NCBI GenBank assembly: GCA_964606165.1
Contig: CAZSFQ010000004.1
Span: 34,361-98,360 of the forward strand
DNA length: 64,000 nt
Origin: UBA4923 sp964606165
GTDB lineage: Bacteria; Bacillota; Clostridia; Saccharofermentanales; DTU023
Direction of reading: 5' to 3'
Under the pieces are notes generated by a model, which ran no database searches, had not been told where the DNA came from, and saw only the letters and a list, made by a program, of their open reading frames with translations. Shown here one piece after another: positions 25,042 to 34,556 of the stretch. Each line of letters opens with the position of its first letter. Position 1 is the stretch's first letter. The position numbers and the translations under genes are program-made.

Positions 25042-26616
25042 ATGCAAGTGATGCAAAGACCTGTCGCCGATCACGTCGTCGAGATGTCTCATGTCTGTAA
25101 GAATTTTGGAGCAGTTGAAGCACTGAAAGATGTGCACCTTGAGTTGAGGAGAGGAGAGATTCTCTCTTTGCTGGGAGAAAACGGCAGCGGCAAGACAACC
25201 CTGATGAACGTCCTCTCCGGCATTTACTTTCCCGATCTGGGAGAAATCCGTATCAACGGCACCCCCGTCGCCATCTGTGAACCCAAAGACGCCTTTGCCC
25301 TCAACATCGGCATGGTGCACCAGCACTACAAGCTGGTCGAGGTCTTTACCGCGGCAGAGAACATCGTTCTGGGCCTGCCGGGCGGAACCACCGTCAACCG
25401 CCGCGCTCTGGCAAGGCACGTCAAGGAGATTGCTGACCGTTACGGCTTTCACATCGACCCCAATAAAAAGGTCTACGATATGTCAATCTCCGAAAAACAG
25501 ACGGTCGAAATCATTAAGGCGCTCTACCGCGGCGCTGACATCCTGATCCTGGACGAACCGACGGCTGTCCTGACCCCGCAGGAAACAGAAAAGCTCTTTG
25601 AAATCCTGCGGGCCATGAAAAAGGACGATAAGTCGATTATTCTCATTACACATAAATTGAATGAGGTGCTGGCGGTGTCCGACCGGGTCACGGTCCTCCG
25701 CAAGGGCGAGTACATTGACACTGTCGAAACCAAGGACGCGACCGTCCAGTCCCTGACCGACATGATGGTCGGCCGGTCCGTTTCCCTTGAAATTGACCGG
25801 CCCGTAATCGGCGACAAAAAGCCCGTCCTCCGTGTCACTTCCCTGACCTGCCTGACGCCGGACAAAACAAGGGCGCTCGAAGATGTCACTTTTGAGGCCT
25901 TCGGCGGAGAAATTCTGGGCATTGCGGGTATTACCGGCAGTGGCCAGCGGGAACTTTGCGAGGCGATCACGGGTTTGTACCCTGTCGCAGGCGGCGCTAT
26001 TTTATACAAGGGTTTCGTCAATGGTTTTGAGGTCGAGGAAAATATCGTCGGCAAATCACCCAACGAGATCGTAAGAAAGGGAGTCGCCCTGGCATTCGTT
26101 CCTGAAGACCGGCTTGGCATGGGCTTGGTTCCGTCCCTTGACATGGTCGATAACATCATGCTGAAGAGCTACAAAAAGAAAAAGAGCTTCCTGGTCGACC
26201 GCAAGACCCCGCAAAAAGTAGCCGAACGGCTTGTGGATGAGCTGGAGATCGTTACGCCTGATGTCTTCACCCCCATACGCAAGTTATCCGGCGGCAACGT
26301 GCAAAAGATCCTGGTCGGCCGGGAGATAGACTCCAGTCCCCGGCTTCTGATTGTGGCCTATCCGGTGCGGGGCCTGGACATCAATTCTTCCTACACTATT
26401 TACAGGCTGCTCAATGAGCAAAAAGAAAGAGGTGTCGCCGTCATTTTCATCGGCGAAGATCTGGATGTTTTGATGGAAATTTCAGACCGTTTGCTCGTTT
26501 TGAGCGGCGGGCGTGTCATGGGGGTCGTCGATCCGAGAAGGACCACGAAGCAGGCAATCGGCCTCATGATGCTTGGACACGAACATGATGAAAAGGAAGG
26601 AGCTGCCGCCGTATGA
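25042..26616 (+). CDS. Nucleoside ABC transporter ATP-binding protein (duplicated NBD)
   Basis: 524 residues with two fused ABC domains, as in sugar and nucleoside importers. First NBD: Walker A GENGSGKTTL, Walker B LILDEPTAVLTPQE. Second NBD: degenerate GITGSGQREL, signature KLSGGNVQKILVGRE, and a modified Walker B (LIVAYPVRGLD) lacking the catalytic Glu, which is normal for this class. The ATG at 25042 is preferred because GGAGGAGA precedes it. The GTG at 25030 lies upstream of that site. It overlaps the next gene by ATGA. Confidence 0.94.
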   Translation: MQVMQRPVADHVVEMSHVCKNFGAVEALKDVHLELRRGEILSLLGENGSGKTTLMNVLSGIYFPDLGEIRINGTPVAICEPKDAFALNIGMVHQHYKLVEVFTAAENIVLGLPGGTTVNRRALARHVKEIADRYGFHIDPNKKVYDMSISEKQTVEIIKALYRGADILILDEPTAVLTPQETEKLFEILRAMKKDDKSIILITHKLNEVLAVSDRVTVLRKGEYIDTVETKDATVQSLTDMMVGRSVSLEIDRPVIGDKKPVLRVTSLTCLTPDKTRALEDVTFEAFGGEILGIAGITGSGQRELCEAITGLYPVAGGAILYKGFVNGFEVEENIVGKSPNEIVRKGVALAFVPEDRLGMGLVPSLDMVDNIMLKSYKKKKSFLVDRKTPQKVAERLVDELEIVTPDVFTPIRKLSGGNVQKILVGREIDSSPRLLIVAYPVRGLDINSSYTIYRLLNEQKERGVAVIFIGEDLDVLMEISDRLLVLSGGRVMGVVDPRRTTKQAIGLMMLGHEHDEKEGAAAV

Positions 26617-27821
26617 CAGATCCCGAAACCAAAGACGTACTCACACAGGACAAGCCTGAAGAGATCTGTCCGCCAGCGCATGAACCGCTGGTATGTGTAA
26701 TCAAGGAGCCTTTTGTACGGGTCGCCAAGCGGGGTGTCGTCTCAAAGCGGCAAAAGATCCTGGTCTATTTGGTCGGTTTCGTCCTGGCCATCCTGGTGGG
26801 GGCCCTCCTCCTCGTCCTGATCGGGAAGAACCCGATCAATGCATACGTCAACATGGCGACCGGCTCCTTCGGCACCAAGACGTCAGCAGCTGAAACTTTC
26901 AGGCTTGCCGTCCCCTTGCTGATCGCGGGTGTCGCCATCGCCTTCGCATTCAAGATGAGGTTTTGGAACATCGGCGGTGAAGGTCAGATACTGGCCGGCG
27001 CCATTTTCATGTCGCATGTTGTCGTGTCCGTTATCCACAGCGGTGCTCAAATCGGCGCCATCCCTCTTCATATTCTATTGATCGTGGCTGCCATCACCGG
27101 CGGGGCCTTTTTTGGCTTTCTGCCTGCTCTTTTCAAGACCAGGTGGGGCACCAACGAAACCCTCTTCACCCTCATGCTGAACTACATCGCCATCGAATAC
27201 ATCAACTACTTAAAGAATCTTAGCAAATGGAAACCCCCCCGGACTACTTTCCCCAAGATCATCAACTTCAAGGATTCTTTAAGCCAGATCGTGCTGCCAA
27301 AAGTCTTTGGCGTGCATATCGGCTGGATATTTGCCCTTGCTCTGGCCTTTCTTGCCTACCTCTATCTCAAAAAAACCAAGCACGGCTATGAGATCTCAGT
27401 CATTGGGGACTCGCTCAACACGGCCCGTTACGCGGGCATGAGCACCAGCTGGGTTCAGATCCGCACCCTGCTCATCTCGGGTGCCCTGTGCGGGCTGGCC
27501 GGTTACTTCCAAGTGGCAGGCGCCGACTACACCCTGACGGAAACGACAGCAGGAGGTGTGGGCTTCACCGCCATTATTGTGGCCTGGATGGCCAAGCTTA
27601 ATCCCTTCATTATGATTCCCGTGTCGATTTTTATCGCCATGCTGAAAAAGGGATCCCTTGCCATCCAGTCGACCATGAAAATTCCCGCATCCGCGGCCGA
27701 CCTGCTGACAGGGATTATCCTCTTCTTCATGCTGGGATGTGAATTGTTCCTTGAATACAAACTGGTATTCCGCCACAGCCAGACAGAGATCGAGGAGATG
27801 ATTGAGGAGGTCCTGGCATGA
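26613..27821 (+). CDS. Nucleoside ABC transporter permease 1
   Basis: 402 residues of the BPD_transp_2 family, with ~65 polar N-terminal residues before the first membrane span (ILVYLVGFVLAILVGALLLVLIG). It has the family's NIGGEGQILAG loop and GTNETLFTLMLNYIA segment. It pairs with the following gene to form the channel. It is translationally coupled to both neighbours by 4-bp overlaps. Confidence 0.94.
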   Translation: MTDPETKDVLTQDKPEEICPPAHEPLVCVIKEPFVRVAKRGVVSKRQKILVYLVGFVLAILVGALLLVLIGKNPINAYVNMATGSFGTKTSAAETFRLAVPLLIAGVAIAFAFKMRFWNIGGEGQILAGAIFMSHVVVSVIHSGAQIGAIPLHILLIVAAITGGAFFGFLPALFKTRWGTNETLFTLMLNYIAIEYINYLKNLSKWKPPRTTFPKIINFKDSLSQIVLPKVFGVHIGWIFALALAFLAYLYLKKTKHGYEISVIGDSLNTARYAGMSTSWVQIRTLLISGALCGLAGYFQVAGADYTLTETTAGGVGFTAIIVAWMAKLNPFIMIPVSIFIAMLKKGSLAIQSTMKIPASAADLLTGIILFFMLGCELFLEYKLVFRHSQTEIEEMIEEVLA

Positions 27822-28792
27822 TGACATTGATTAATCTCATAAACGCGGCAGTCCTGGCCGGTACCCCCCTGCTACTCGCCACCTGCGGCGAAATCCTGAC
27901 CGAGAAATCAGGCAGCCTGAACCTGGGTGTCGAAGGCATGATGTATATGGGTGCCATTGCGGGCCTTGCCGGCGCCTGGTATGCAGAGCAGTGGTTTGGG
28001 CACGGTGGCATGATAGCGGTGGTCTTCGCTTTTGTCTTCTCTTTCCTGTGCGGGGCGCTCGCCGGCCTGATCTACGCCGTCCTGACAGTTTCCCTTCGCG
28101 CAAACCAGAACGTCACCGGCCTGACACTGGCCATCTTCGGCACGGGTTTCGGGAAGTTCTTTGGAGAGGTCCTGGGCCACAAGGCCGGCGGTTACGTTAC
28201 GGTCACGGATCAAACAAAGGCCATGTACGGGCGGGTCAATTTCGGCAAACTCGCTGAAATACCGGTTATTGGCACACTTTTCTTCAAGTACAACTGGCTG
28301 GTCTATCTGTCCCTGGCTCTGGCCATACTGATGGGCTGGTTCTTGAGCAAGACCCGCAAGGGCCTGTCGCTTCGGGCAGTCGGCGAAAGCCCCGCGACAG
28401 CGGACAGCGCCGGAATCAATGTCACCCGATACCGTTACCTTGCAGCCCTTGTAGGGGGCGGCCTGTGCGGCCTGGGCGGCATGTACATGTCCATGGTTGA
28501 CCAGAAGGGTATCTGGGTCCAGGACTGCATCAGCGGCTACGGCTGGCTGGCCATTGCCCTGGTTATATTCGCCACCTGGAACCCGCTGCGCGCCATCTAC
28601 TGCGCCATCATTTTTGGCGGATTGAGCGTCATGTACATGTATGTCCCCATTAAGGGGCTGCCCATACCCATCTACCGCATGTTCCCCTACATCGCGACAG
28701 TCATCGTACTGATCATCACCAGCATGATGCAGATCAAGGAACATGCCCAGCCTGCCGGGACCGGCCTCAACTACTTCCGCGAGGAGCGCTGA
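27818..28792 (+). CDS. Nucleoside ABC transporter permease 2
   Basis: 324 residues, the shorter BPD_transp_2 permease of the pair. Typical sequence includes GSLNLGVEGMMYMGAIAG near the N-terminus and VGESPATADSAGINVTRYRY before the last spans. It closes the four-gene operon (binding protein, ATPase, two permeases) that ends in the terminator at 28812-28847. Confidence 0.94.
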   Translation: MMTLINLINAAVLAGTPLLLATCGEILTEKSGSLNLGVEGMMYMGAIAGLAGAWYAEQWFGHGGMIAVVFAFVFSFLCGALAGLIYAVLTVSLRANQNVTGLTLAIFGTGFGKFFGEVLGHKAGGYVTVTDQTKAMYGRVNFGKLAEIPVIGTLFFKYNWLVYLSLALAILMGWFLSKTRKGLSLRAVGESPATADSAGINVTRYRYLAALVGGGLCGLGGMYMSMVDQKGIWVQDCISGYGWLAIALVIFATWNPLRAIYCAIIFGGLSVMYMYVPIKGLPIPIYRMFPYIATVIVLIITSMMQIKEHAQPAGTGLNYFREER

Positions 28793-28811
28793 CCCTCTAA
28801 TTATCCGGCAT

Positions 28812-28847
28812 GAGCCCGCCCTTGCCTTGTATGGGCGGGCTTTTTTG
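28812..28847 (+). terminator. Terminator of the nucleoside transporter operon
   Basis: AGCCCGCCC/GGGCGGGCT (28813-28821 and 28833-28841), with an 11-base loop, is followed by TTTTTTG. It is a strong intrinsic terminator 20 bases after the last stop codon. Confidence 0.9.
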
Positions 28848-28904
28848 CGGGCAGGGTCTGGTATAGTAATTCAGGATTATTCGGTGGAGACAAAGGAGTC
28901 AACC

Positions 28905-30266
28905 ATGTACGATCTCATCATCATCGGAGCCGGGCCGGGAGGCTATGTAGCGGCTGAACGGGCCGGCCGGGCCGGTCTGCGCGTCGTCTTGATCGAGAAG
29001 GAAAAACTGGGGGGCGTCTGCCTCAATGAGGGCTGTATCCCCTCCAAGGCTCTTCTTAATTCAGCCAAACTTTACCGGCACGCGGCCGACAGCAAAGCCT
29101 TCGGTGTTGTTACGGAAACGGTTTCCTACGACCAGGCCAGAGTCGTCAAACGTAAGGACAAGGTGGTAAGGAAGCTGGTCGCTGGAATCCAGAACCAGAT
29201 GAGCGGGGCCGGCGTTGAAGTCATTAAGGCCCAAGCCACGATTCTTCCCCGGGAGGACGGCACATTCCGGATCCAAGCCGGCGATCATATCTATGAATCC
29301 CGCAAGCTTATCATCGCGACGGGGTCGGAGCCGGTTATCCTCCCCCTTCCCGGTATCAGAGAGTCCATGGGGGACACAGTAATCACCAATCGCGAGATCC
29401 TTGACCTGGAAGAAATCCCCAGTAAACTGCTGGTGATCGGCGGAGGTGTGATCGGTCTTGAGATGGCCTGCTACTATCAGTCAGTTGGCTCCCAGGTTGT
29501 GGTGGTGGAAATGCTCGACCACATCGCCGGCAATGTCGATCCCGAGATCGGCCGGCGCCTGCAGCAGGTCTACGAAAAGCTGGGCATGGTGTTCCATCTG
29601 TCGTCCTGCGTCACCCGTGTCGAAGGCGGTACAGTCTTCTTTGAAAAAGACGGCGTGGAGCAGGAAGTATCAGGGGACCGTATCCTCTTATCCTGCGGCC
29701 GGCGGCCTGTCACAACCGGATTCGGTCTTGAAAATCTTCCGGTTGAAACGGAGCGCGGCGCCATCCTGGTCAACGAACAGATGGAGACAAGCTGCCCGGG
29801 GGCCTATGCCATCGGAGATGTGGTCGGGGGCTGCATGTTGGCCCACGCGGCCAGCCGGGAGGGCGAAGTTGCTGTCAACCATATACGGGGGATCGAGGAC
29901 CGCATGTCCTATTGCGCCATGCCTTCGGTCATCTATACCGATCCGGAGGCCGCCAGTGTCGGAAAGACGAAAGAAGAACTGGATGCCGCAGGCTGCGCCT
30001 GCCTGGAAATTGAAATCCCCATGGGTTGGTCCGGCCGTTATCAGGCGGAAACAGAGCGGGGGACCGGCCTTTGCAGGTTACTTTTTGACCGGGAAGGCAA
30101 AGAACTGCTGGGCTGTCACTTGCTGACGCCCTACGCCTCCGAAATGATTCTGGCCTTTGGAATCATGATCGAACAGAAGATGACTCTTGATGCCATGAAA
30201 CGGACCATTTTCCCCCATCCCACCGTCTGCGAAATAGTCCGTGAAGCTCTGTTTCAACTTGAATAG
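28905..30266 (+). CDS. lpdA: Dihydrolipoyl dehydrogenase (E3)
   Basis: 453-residue FAD disulfide reductase that reoxidises dihydrolipoyl groups with NAD+. Motifs in order: FAD site IIGAGPGGYVAAERAG, redox disulfide GGVCLNEGCIPSKALL, NAD site VIGGGVIGLEMA, second FAD segment AYAIGDVVGGCMLAH, and the C-terminal active-site HPTVCE (His-Pro-Thr with downstream Glu). The ATG at 28905 follows AAAGGAG. An extended -10 (TGGTATAGT) lies at 28870-28878. The lipoylated partner is not in the window. With lplA nearby, a glycine-cleavage system is the likeliest user. Confidence 0.94.
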   Translation: MYDLIIIGAGPGGYVAAERAGRAGLRVVLIEKEKLGGVCLNEGCIPSKALLNSAKLYRHAADSKAFGVVTETVSYDQARVVKRKDKVVRKLVAGIQNQMSGAGVEVIKAQATILPREDGTFRIQAGDHIYESRKLIIATGSEPVILPLPGIRESMGDTVITNREILDLEEIPSKLLVIGGGVIGLEMACYYQSVGSQVVVVEMLDHIAGNVDPEIGRRLQQVYEKLGMVFHLSSCVTRVEGGTVFFEKDGVEQEVSGDRILLSCGRRPVTTGFGLENLPVETERGAILVNEQMETSCPGAYAIGDVVGGCMLAHAASREGEVAVNHIRGIEDRMSYCAMPSVIYTDPEAASVGKTKEELDAAGCACLEIEIPMGWSGRYQAETERGTGLCRLLFDREGKELLGCHLLTPYASEMILAFGIMIEQKMTLDAMKRTIFPHPTVCEIVREALFQLE

Positions 30267-30355
30267 CGTAAGCGTCCCTGTGGTAAACTAAGACAGTATC
30301 AAAGACGCCAAAGGTTAGCCGAAGGCGCACAAAGAACGATTATTAAGGGGGCGTC

Positions 30356-30736
30356 ATGCCGAAAACAGCCATCCATTCCGACCAGCTTCCAAAGGCCATC
30401 GGTCCTTATTCACCGGCGATTGCCGCCAATGGCTTTCTTTTCGTTTCAGGCCAGCTTGGGATCGACCCGGTGACCGGTGTCATGCCGGACAGCGTGGAGG
30501 ATCAGGCCAGGCTGGCCCTGGCCAACATGGGCACCCTTTTAAGAGAAGCGGGCCTGGGCCCGGAACAAGTAGTGAAGACGACTGTCCTCCTGACTGACAT
30601 GGCAGATTTCGATGCTGTCAACGAGATTTACGGCAGTTACTTCCCAAGTCCTTGCCCCGCCAGGGCCTGCTTTGCGGTAAGACAATTACCCGGCGGCGCC
30701 AAGGTGGAGATCGAATGTATCGCATCAATGGAATAG
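30356..30736 (+). CDS. ridA: RidA family enamine/imine deaminase
   Basis: 126 residues, typical YjgF/YER057c/UK114 length. It hydrolyses reactive 2-aminoacrylate and related enamines released by PLP enzymes. Family motifs are KAIGPYSPA, FVSGQLGIDP and the substrate-binding Arg in PARACFAVRQLPGGAKVEIE. AAGGGGGCGTC precedes the ATG. It is a single gene with its own terminator. The presence of PLP lyases in the window (patB-like, thrC) gives it plausible local work. Confidence 0.94.
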   Translation: MPKTAIHSDQLPKAIGPYSPAIAANGFLFVSGQLGIDPVTGVMPDSVEDQARLALANMGTLLREAGLGPEQVVKTTVLLTDMADFDAVNEIYGSYFPSPCPARACFAVRQLPGGAKVEIECIASME

Positions 30737-30761
30737 ACCGGCCGACCACCCTACCCGCAGG

Positions 30762-30801
30762 AGTCTGACGCCGGTCATCCAGCGTCGGACTTTTCTTTTT
30801 T
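30762..30801 (+). terminator. Terminator after ridA
   Basis: GTCTGACGC/GCGTCGGAC (30763-30771 and 30782-30790, one mismatch) is followed by TTTTCTTTTTT. Confidence 0.8.
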
Positions 30802-30826
30802 AACGGGTTCCGAGGAGTAAAAGCAT

Positions 30827-32185
30827 ATGAGTGAAAAAATGGATGAAAAACTCTATATCAGTCATTTGAACAAGCTGTTGAATGGCCGTGACTATGCCTC
30901 CTTATTGGGTGAACTGCGCGAAGACAACGAAGTTGACGTCGCCCTTTTCATGGAAACCCTGCCTGACGATGAGACAGCTTTTGTTTTCCGTATGCTTCCC
31001 AAGGAGATCTGCGCTGAAGTCTTCGCCCACCTTGAACCCGAAACTCAAAGACGGGTCGTTGAAGCTTTTACCGACGAGGAAACCACCCAGATGCTGGATC
31101 AGCTCTTCGTCGACGATGCGGTCGATTTCCTGGAAGAGATGCCGGCCAATATGGTCAACCGGATCCTGCGTCTGACCAATCCCGATAAAAGACGGATCAT
31201 CAACCGCTACCTGCAATACCCTGAAGATTCAGCAGGCAGCATCATGACAGCCGAATACACCCGCTTGAAGCGGGACATGACAGTTGCCCAGGCCATCACC
31301 CATCTCAGGACCTTCGGCGAAGACCGCGAGACCATATACACCTGCTACGTCACCGATGACCAGCGCTTTCTGGAAGGTGTCATCTCGGTGAAGACCATTC
31401 TCCTCGCCGACGACAAGGACCGGATCGGCGATATCATGGAAACCGATATCATCAGTGCCAACACAAGCATGGACCGGGAGGAAGTCGCAAGGCTCTTCCA
31501 TAAATACGACTTCCTGGCTATTCCGATTGTAGATAATGAAAACAGACTGGTCGGCATCGTGACCATTGACGACGCGGTCGATGTTCTGCAGGAAGAAACA
31601 ACGGAAGACTTCGAAAAAATGGCCGCCATCGCCCCTTCGGAGAAACCTTATCTGAAGACCAGTTTCTGGCAACACGGTATGCACCGCATTACCTGGCTTT
31701 TTATCCTCATGGTCTCGGGCATGATCAACGGCCTCATCCTTCAAAAGCATGAAGCCGCTTTCATCGCCTATCCCCTGCTGGTATCCTTCATCCCCATGCT
31801 GACAGACACCGGAGGCAATGTCGGCTCCCAGTCCAGCACCCTGATGATCCGCGGCATGACCCTGGGTGAGATTAAATTCAGCGATATTTTCAAGGTTGTC
31901 ATCAAGGAGTCAGCAACCAGTCTGCTGATGGGTGTCGTCCTGAGCGCTGTCAACTTCCTGCGTGTCTACCTGGTTTACAGGGATCTGATCACTGCCCTGA
32001 TCCTGGCTTTGGCCATGGTGGCCACGGTATTCATGGCTGCGGTCATCGGCGGCATTTTACCTCTGATCGCGAAAAAACTGAAGATCGACCCCGCCATCAT
32101 GGCGGCTCCCCTCATCACAACCCTGGTCGATGCTGCGGCCCTCGCCATTTATTTCGCCATCGCAGTCTCACTTTTAAAAATTTAG
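30827..32185 (+). CDS. mgtE: Magnesium transporter MgtE
   Basis: 452 residues with the full MgtE layout: N domain of helical repeats (residues ~25-130), two CBS domains (~140-255; TAEYTRLKRDMTVAQAI and FLAIPIVDNENRLVGIVTIDD), a connecting helix, then five membrane helices. The pore-lining segment LLVSFIPMLTDTGGNVGSQSSTL is intact. It is a Mg2+ channel gated by Mg2+ binding at the N-CBS interface. GAGGAG precedes the start. No M-box riboswitch fits in the ~25 bases after the preceding terminator. Confidence 0.96.
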   Translation: MSEKMDEKLYISHLNKLLNGRDYASLLGELREDNEVDVALFMETLPDDETAFVFRMLPKEICAEVFAHLEPETQRRVVEAFTDEETTQMLDQLFVDDAVDFLEEMPANMVNRILRLTNPDKRRIINRYLQYPEDSAGSIMTAEYTRLKRDMTVAQAITHLRTFGEDRETIYTCYVTDDQRFLEGVISVKTILLADDKDRIGDIMETDIISANTSMDREEVARLFHKYDFLAIPIVDNENRLVGIVTIDDAVDVLQEETTEDFEKMAAIAPSEKPYLKTSFWQHGMHRITWLFILMVSGMINGLILQKHEAAFIAYPLLVSFIPMLTDTGGNVGSQSSTLMIRGMTLGEIKFSDIFKVVIKESATSLLMGVVLSAVNFLRVYLVYRDLITALILALAMVATVFMAAVIGGILPLIAKKLKIDPAIMAAPLITTLVDAAALAIYFAIAVSLLKI

Positions 32186-32283
32186 GGGTATCCCGGCCCC
32201 TTCTTCGAGTGAACCCGCCCTAAACAGAGCGGAGCAGATCTACTGCCTGCTGTAATGCTTACGCTGCAGGGCTTATCGCCGTG

Positions 32284-32292
32284 TGGTATAAT
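32284..32292 (+). promoter_or_regulatory. Extended -10 element before the zinc-ribbon microprotein
   Basis: TGGTATAAT is a perfect extended -10 (TGN-TATAAT), 21 bases before the ATG at 32313. The GGAGG site lies between them. No -35 consensus is seen. Confidence 0.5.
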
Positions 32293-32312
32293 GATATGGA
32301 GGTTTATCCCCT

Positions 32313-32546
32313 ATGAATTTGATCAAGACAACTATCGTAAGGCGAAGAATGAAGTATGGCGCACTCAGAAAGAATTCTGTTCATGAGTCAAGCTCAGATG
32401 CCTATCTTTGCCCCCGCTGTCATAAACTGATCAGTTACGTCCCTGTCCAGTCCATCAAGCGCTGTGTTTATTGTAATCAGGAACTCGACTGGTCGCTCCC
32501 TTTTGTGGCGCCCCCGCCAAGTATGGAAACGGACACCACCGGCTAG
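32313..32546 (+). CDS. Small zinc-ribbon protein
   Basis: 77 residues with a basic N-terminus and one CPRC-(15 residues)-CVYC zinc-ribbon motif, ending ELDWSLPF. GGAGG stands ten bases before the ATG, and an extended -10 lies just upstream, so it is probably a real gene despite its size. Its last four bases overlap the convergent gene's stop. No family is recognised. Nucleic-acid binding or a structural ribosome/RNAP accessory role is possible but unsupported. Confidence 0.65.
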   Translation: MNLIKTTIVRRRMKYGALRKNSVHESSSDAYLCPRCHKLISYVPVQSIKRCVYCNQELDWSLPFVAPPPSMETDTTG

Positions 32547-33280
32547 GACCGGCGTCCTTCTTCACACATTTCCACAAAGACCTTGAACAGGGCCGCTGTT
32601 TCCGGCTCGCTTTCGGAGAGTTCCTCCGGATGCCATTGAACACCCAGGATGATTGGCATCGCATCATCGATTGATTCCACGGCCTCAATCACACCATCCG
32701 AACTCGTGGCTGTCACCTTTAAACCGGGAGCCAAAGCCTTGATGGCCTGGTGATGGAAGGAATTGACTTCTGTCTGGCTACCAAATATCTGTCGGATGAT
32801 GGAGTCGCTTGTGACCGCGACGCAGTGCGTCGTGGTTTGACGGCCTTCTTCCTGATCATGTTGAAGTGTAAATTCGGGAATACTGCCCAGATGCTGGTGG
32901 AGCGAGCCTCCGAGTGCGACGTTGATCAGCTGCACACCCCGGCATATGCCGAAGACGGGTATTTTTCGTTCCACCGACATTTGGAAGAGCAGTAATTCAT
33001 AGGTGTCGCGCAAGACAGATACCGACCGAACCTCCGGTTGCCGTTCTTCACCATAACGTGAGGGAGCGATATCATTACCGCCCGTCAGTATCAGACCACC
33101 GCAACAATCAAGGATGGACGTCAAAGAGCCGGTGTCCTGCATGACTGGAACCGGCACAGGAGCCGCGCCTGCTCTCAAGACCGAATGAATGTATGCGTTG
33201 TTCACCCGGCAGCGGCCGGATTCCTGCGGACGCTCTTCACTGATCCCATCCAAGCTACACGATAAAGCGATCCGAACCAT
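32543..33280 (-). CDS. Gamma-glutamyl-gamma-aminobutyrate hydrolase-like peptidase C26
   Basis: ~245 residues, class I glutamine-amidotransferase fold of the PuuD/C26 type. The nucleophile elbow is FGICRGVQLIN (Cys in GICRG), and the His/Glu pair lies in GVQWHPEE. The N-terminal GGLILTGGNDIAPSRYGEE is characteristic of the PuuD group, which hydrolyses gamma-glutamyl amides such as gamma-glutamyl-GABA. The true substrate is unknown. The ATG at 33280 follows GGAGGGGG. In-frame starts at 33301 and 33313 lie before that site. Confidence 0.87.
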   Translation of the reverse strand: MVRIALSCSLDGISEERPQESGRCRVNNAYIHSVLRAGAAPVPVPVMQDTGSLTSILDCCGGLILTGGNDIAPSRYGEERQPEVRSVSVLRDTYELLLFQMSVERKIPVFGICRGVQLINVALGGSLHQHLGSIPEFTLQHDQEEGRQTTTHCVAVTSDSIIRQIFGSQTEVNSFHHQAIKALAPGLKVTATSSDGVIEAVESIDDAMPIILGVQWHPEELSESEPETAALFKVFVEMCEEGRRS

Positions 33281-33330
33281 GACGTCACCCCCTCCAGCCA
33301 TCTTGTTTTCCACCGACAGCCTACCATAGA

Positions 33331-33362
33331 CAGAAAACCGCCGGCACGCCAGCGGTTTTCAT
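33331..33362 (-). terminator. Terminator of the xdhC/ABC transporter operon
   Basis: GAAAACCGC/GCGGTTTTC (33333-33341 and 33352-33360) is a perfect 9-bp stem. It lies 38 bases beyond the stop of the binding-protein gene on the minus strand. The stem itself supplies the T-run. Confidence 0.75.
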
Positions 33363-33397
33363 TCGAAGAATAAGATTGACAATGGATGTCCTTCAGG

Positions 33398-34537
33398 CTA
33401 TTCATACCTTCCTTCCAGGATAGCGTCCAAGCTGGCATCATCGAGTTCAACTCCATAGAAGAGACTATAGAATTCTGCGACCTGCCCTTTGACATCCGAT
33501 CCATAGACCTGGGGATAGAAGAGCGGCCCCAACCAGGCCAGACCGGCGTAACGGTTGACGGAGGGTGGATCTGCCAGAAAGCCATAAGGCGCTGAGGGTA
33601 TCACGATAACCCTCCCCTCCCTGAGAGCTGACAGGGAGCTCCAGGCAGGATCTTCCCGCATCTCATCCGCCAGACTGGCTCCATCCACAAGAATGTAATC
33701 GGGCTGCCAGCCGATGATCTGTTCCATGGATACCTCGCTGCCACCGCCCCGGTTGGCGGCTTCCACATCCGCTACATTGATGACGGGTACGTAGTCCAGG
33801 AGTTCGCTGTGAAAAGAGCCGACCGCATTGGTGTTAAGGCCGGCCTCCCCCATGGCCCAATAAACGCTGATGCGTTCTGCTTCGGGAATGGTCTCTTTGG
33901 CCTTCTCAGACAGGGCCAGCCATTGTTCGCAATAAGCGGCCAGCAGATCCGTGCGTTCCGAATTCCCGACCAACTGCCCGAGGTCACGGAAGGCACGGGG
34001 CATGCTGGTAAAAGTCGCTTCAATAAAGACCGCCGGCAGATTGATTTGTTCCGTGATCTCGTCCAGATCCTCCTTGATGGAGGCCTTGGCCTCGCCGATA
34101 TCGACAATGACCTGGGTATTGGCCATCAGGGCAGCCTCCAGGTTGAAGCCATCCCCCTTGCCATATAGCTGACCAACACTGGGCAGATCTCCCAATCCCT
34201 CCCCAAGAAGCTTGAGCTGGGTCCCGGTGACCGGATGGGCAACCGCCCCGATCAGGTCGGGCACCACTGTGAATAGAACGATCTGGGCCAGGGGGCCGGA
34301 CGGCACCATATGGGTCAAGCGGGTCGGCAAGATAACATCCCTGCCCGCGGAATCCTGAAAAATCCTTTCCTGGGCGGCCTCTGATTCTGTTACGGCCGGT
34401 TCTGTTGTCGGTACTGTGACCGTTTCCGTTTTCGTTGGTTCGGGCTCTTTAACCGGCTTGCAGGCGGTCAGCGCAATCGCCGCCGCGACGATCAAGAGAA
34501 CCAGAGTGAATATAAGTCTGAACCTGTTTCTTTTCAT
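33398..34537 (-). CDS. ABC transporter substrate-binding lipoprotein (FepB/BtuF class)
   Basis: 379 residues. Lipoprotein signal with lipobox (AAIALTAC-K), a Thr/Glu-rich tether, then a class III (helical backbone) binding fold: AGRDVILPTRLTHMV, DLPSVGQLYGKGDGFNLEAAL, QPDYILVDG, VIVIPSAPYGFLADPPSVNRY, and a C-terminal AEFYSLFYGVELDD. This cluster type is used for siderophores, cobalamin, haem or, in the MolA branch, molybdate/tungstate. The short PPSVNRYAGLAWLG segment and the gene order behind xdhC make an oxyanion plausible (inference). TAGGAG precedes the start. It is the last gene of the operon. Confidence 0.88.
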   Translation of the reverse strand: MKRNRFRLIFTLVLLIVAAAIALTACKPVKEPEPTKTETVTVPTTEPAVTESEAAQERIFQDSAGRDVILPTRLTHMVPSGPLAQIVLFTVVPDLIGAVAHPVTGTQLKLLGEGLGDLPSVGQLYGKGDGFNLEAALMANTQVIVDIGEAKASIKEDLDEITEQINLPAVFIEATFTSMPRAFRDLGQLVGNSERTDLLAAYCEQWLALSEKAKETIPEAERISVYWAMGEAGLNTNAVGSFHSELLDYVPVINVADVEAANRGGGSEVSMEQIIGWQPDYILVDGASLADEMREDPAWSSLSALREGRVIVIPSAPYGFLADPPSVNRYAGLAWLGPLFYPQVYGSDVKGQVAEFYSLFYGVELDDASLDAILEGRYE

Positions 34538-34556
34538 GGCTTGCTCCTACATTCTT

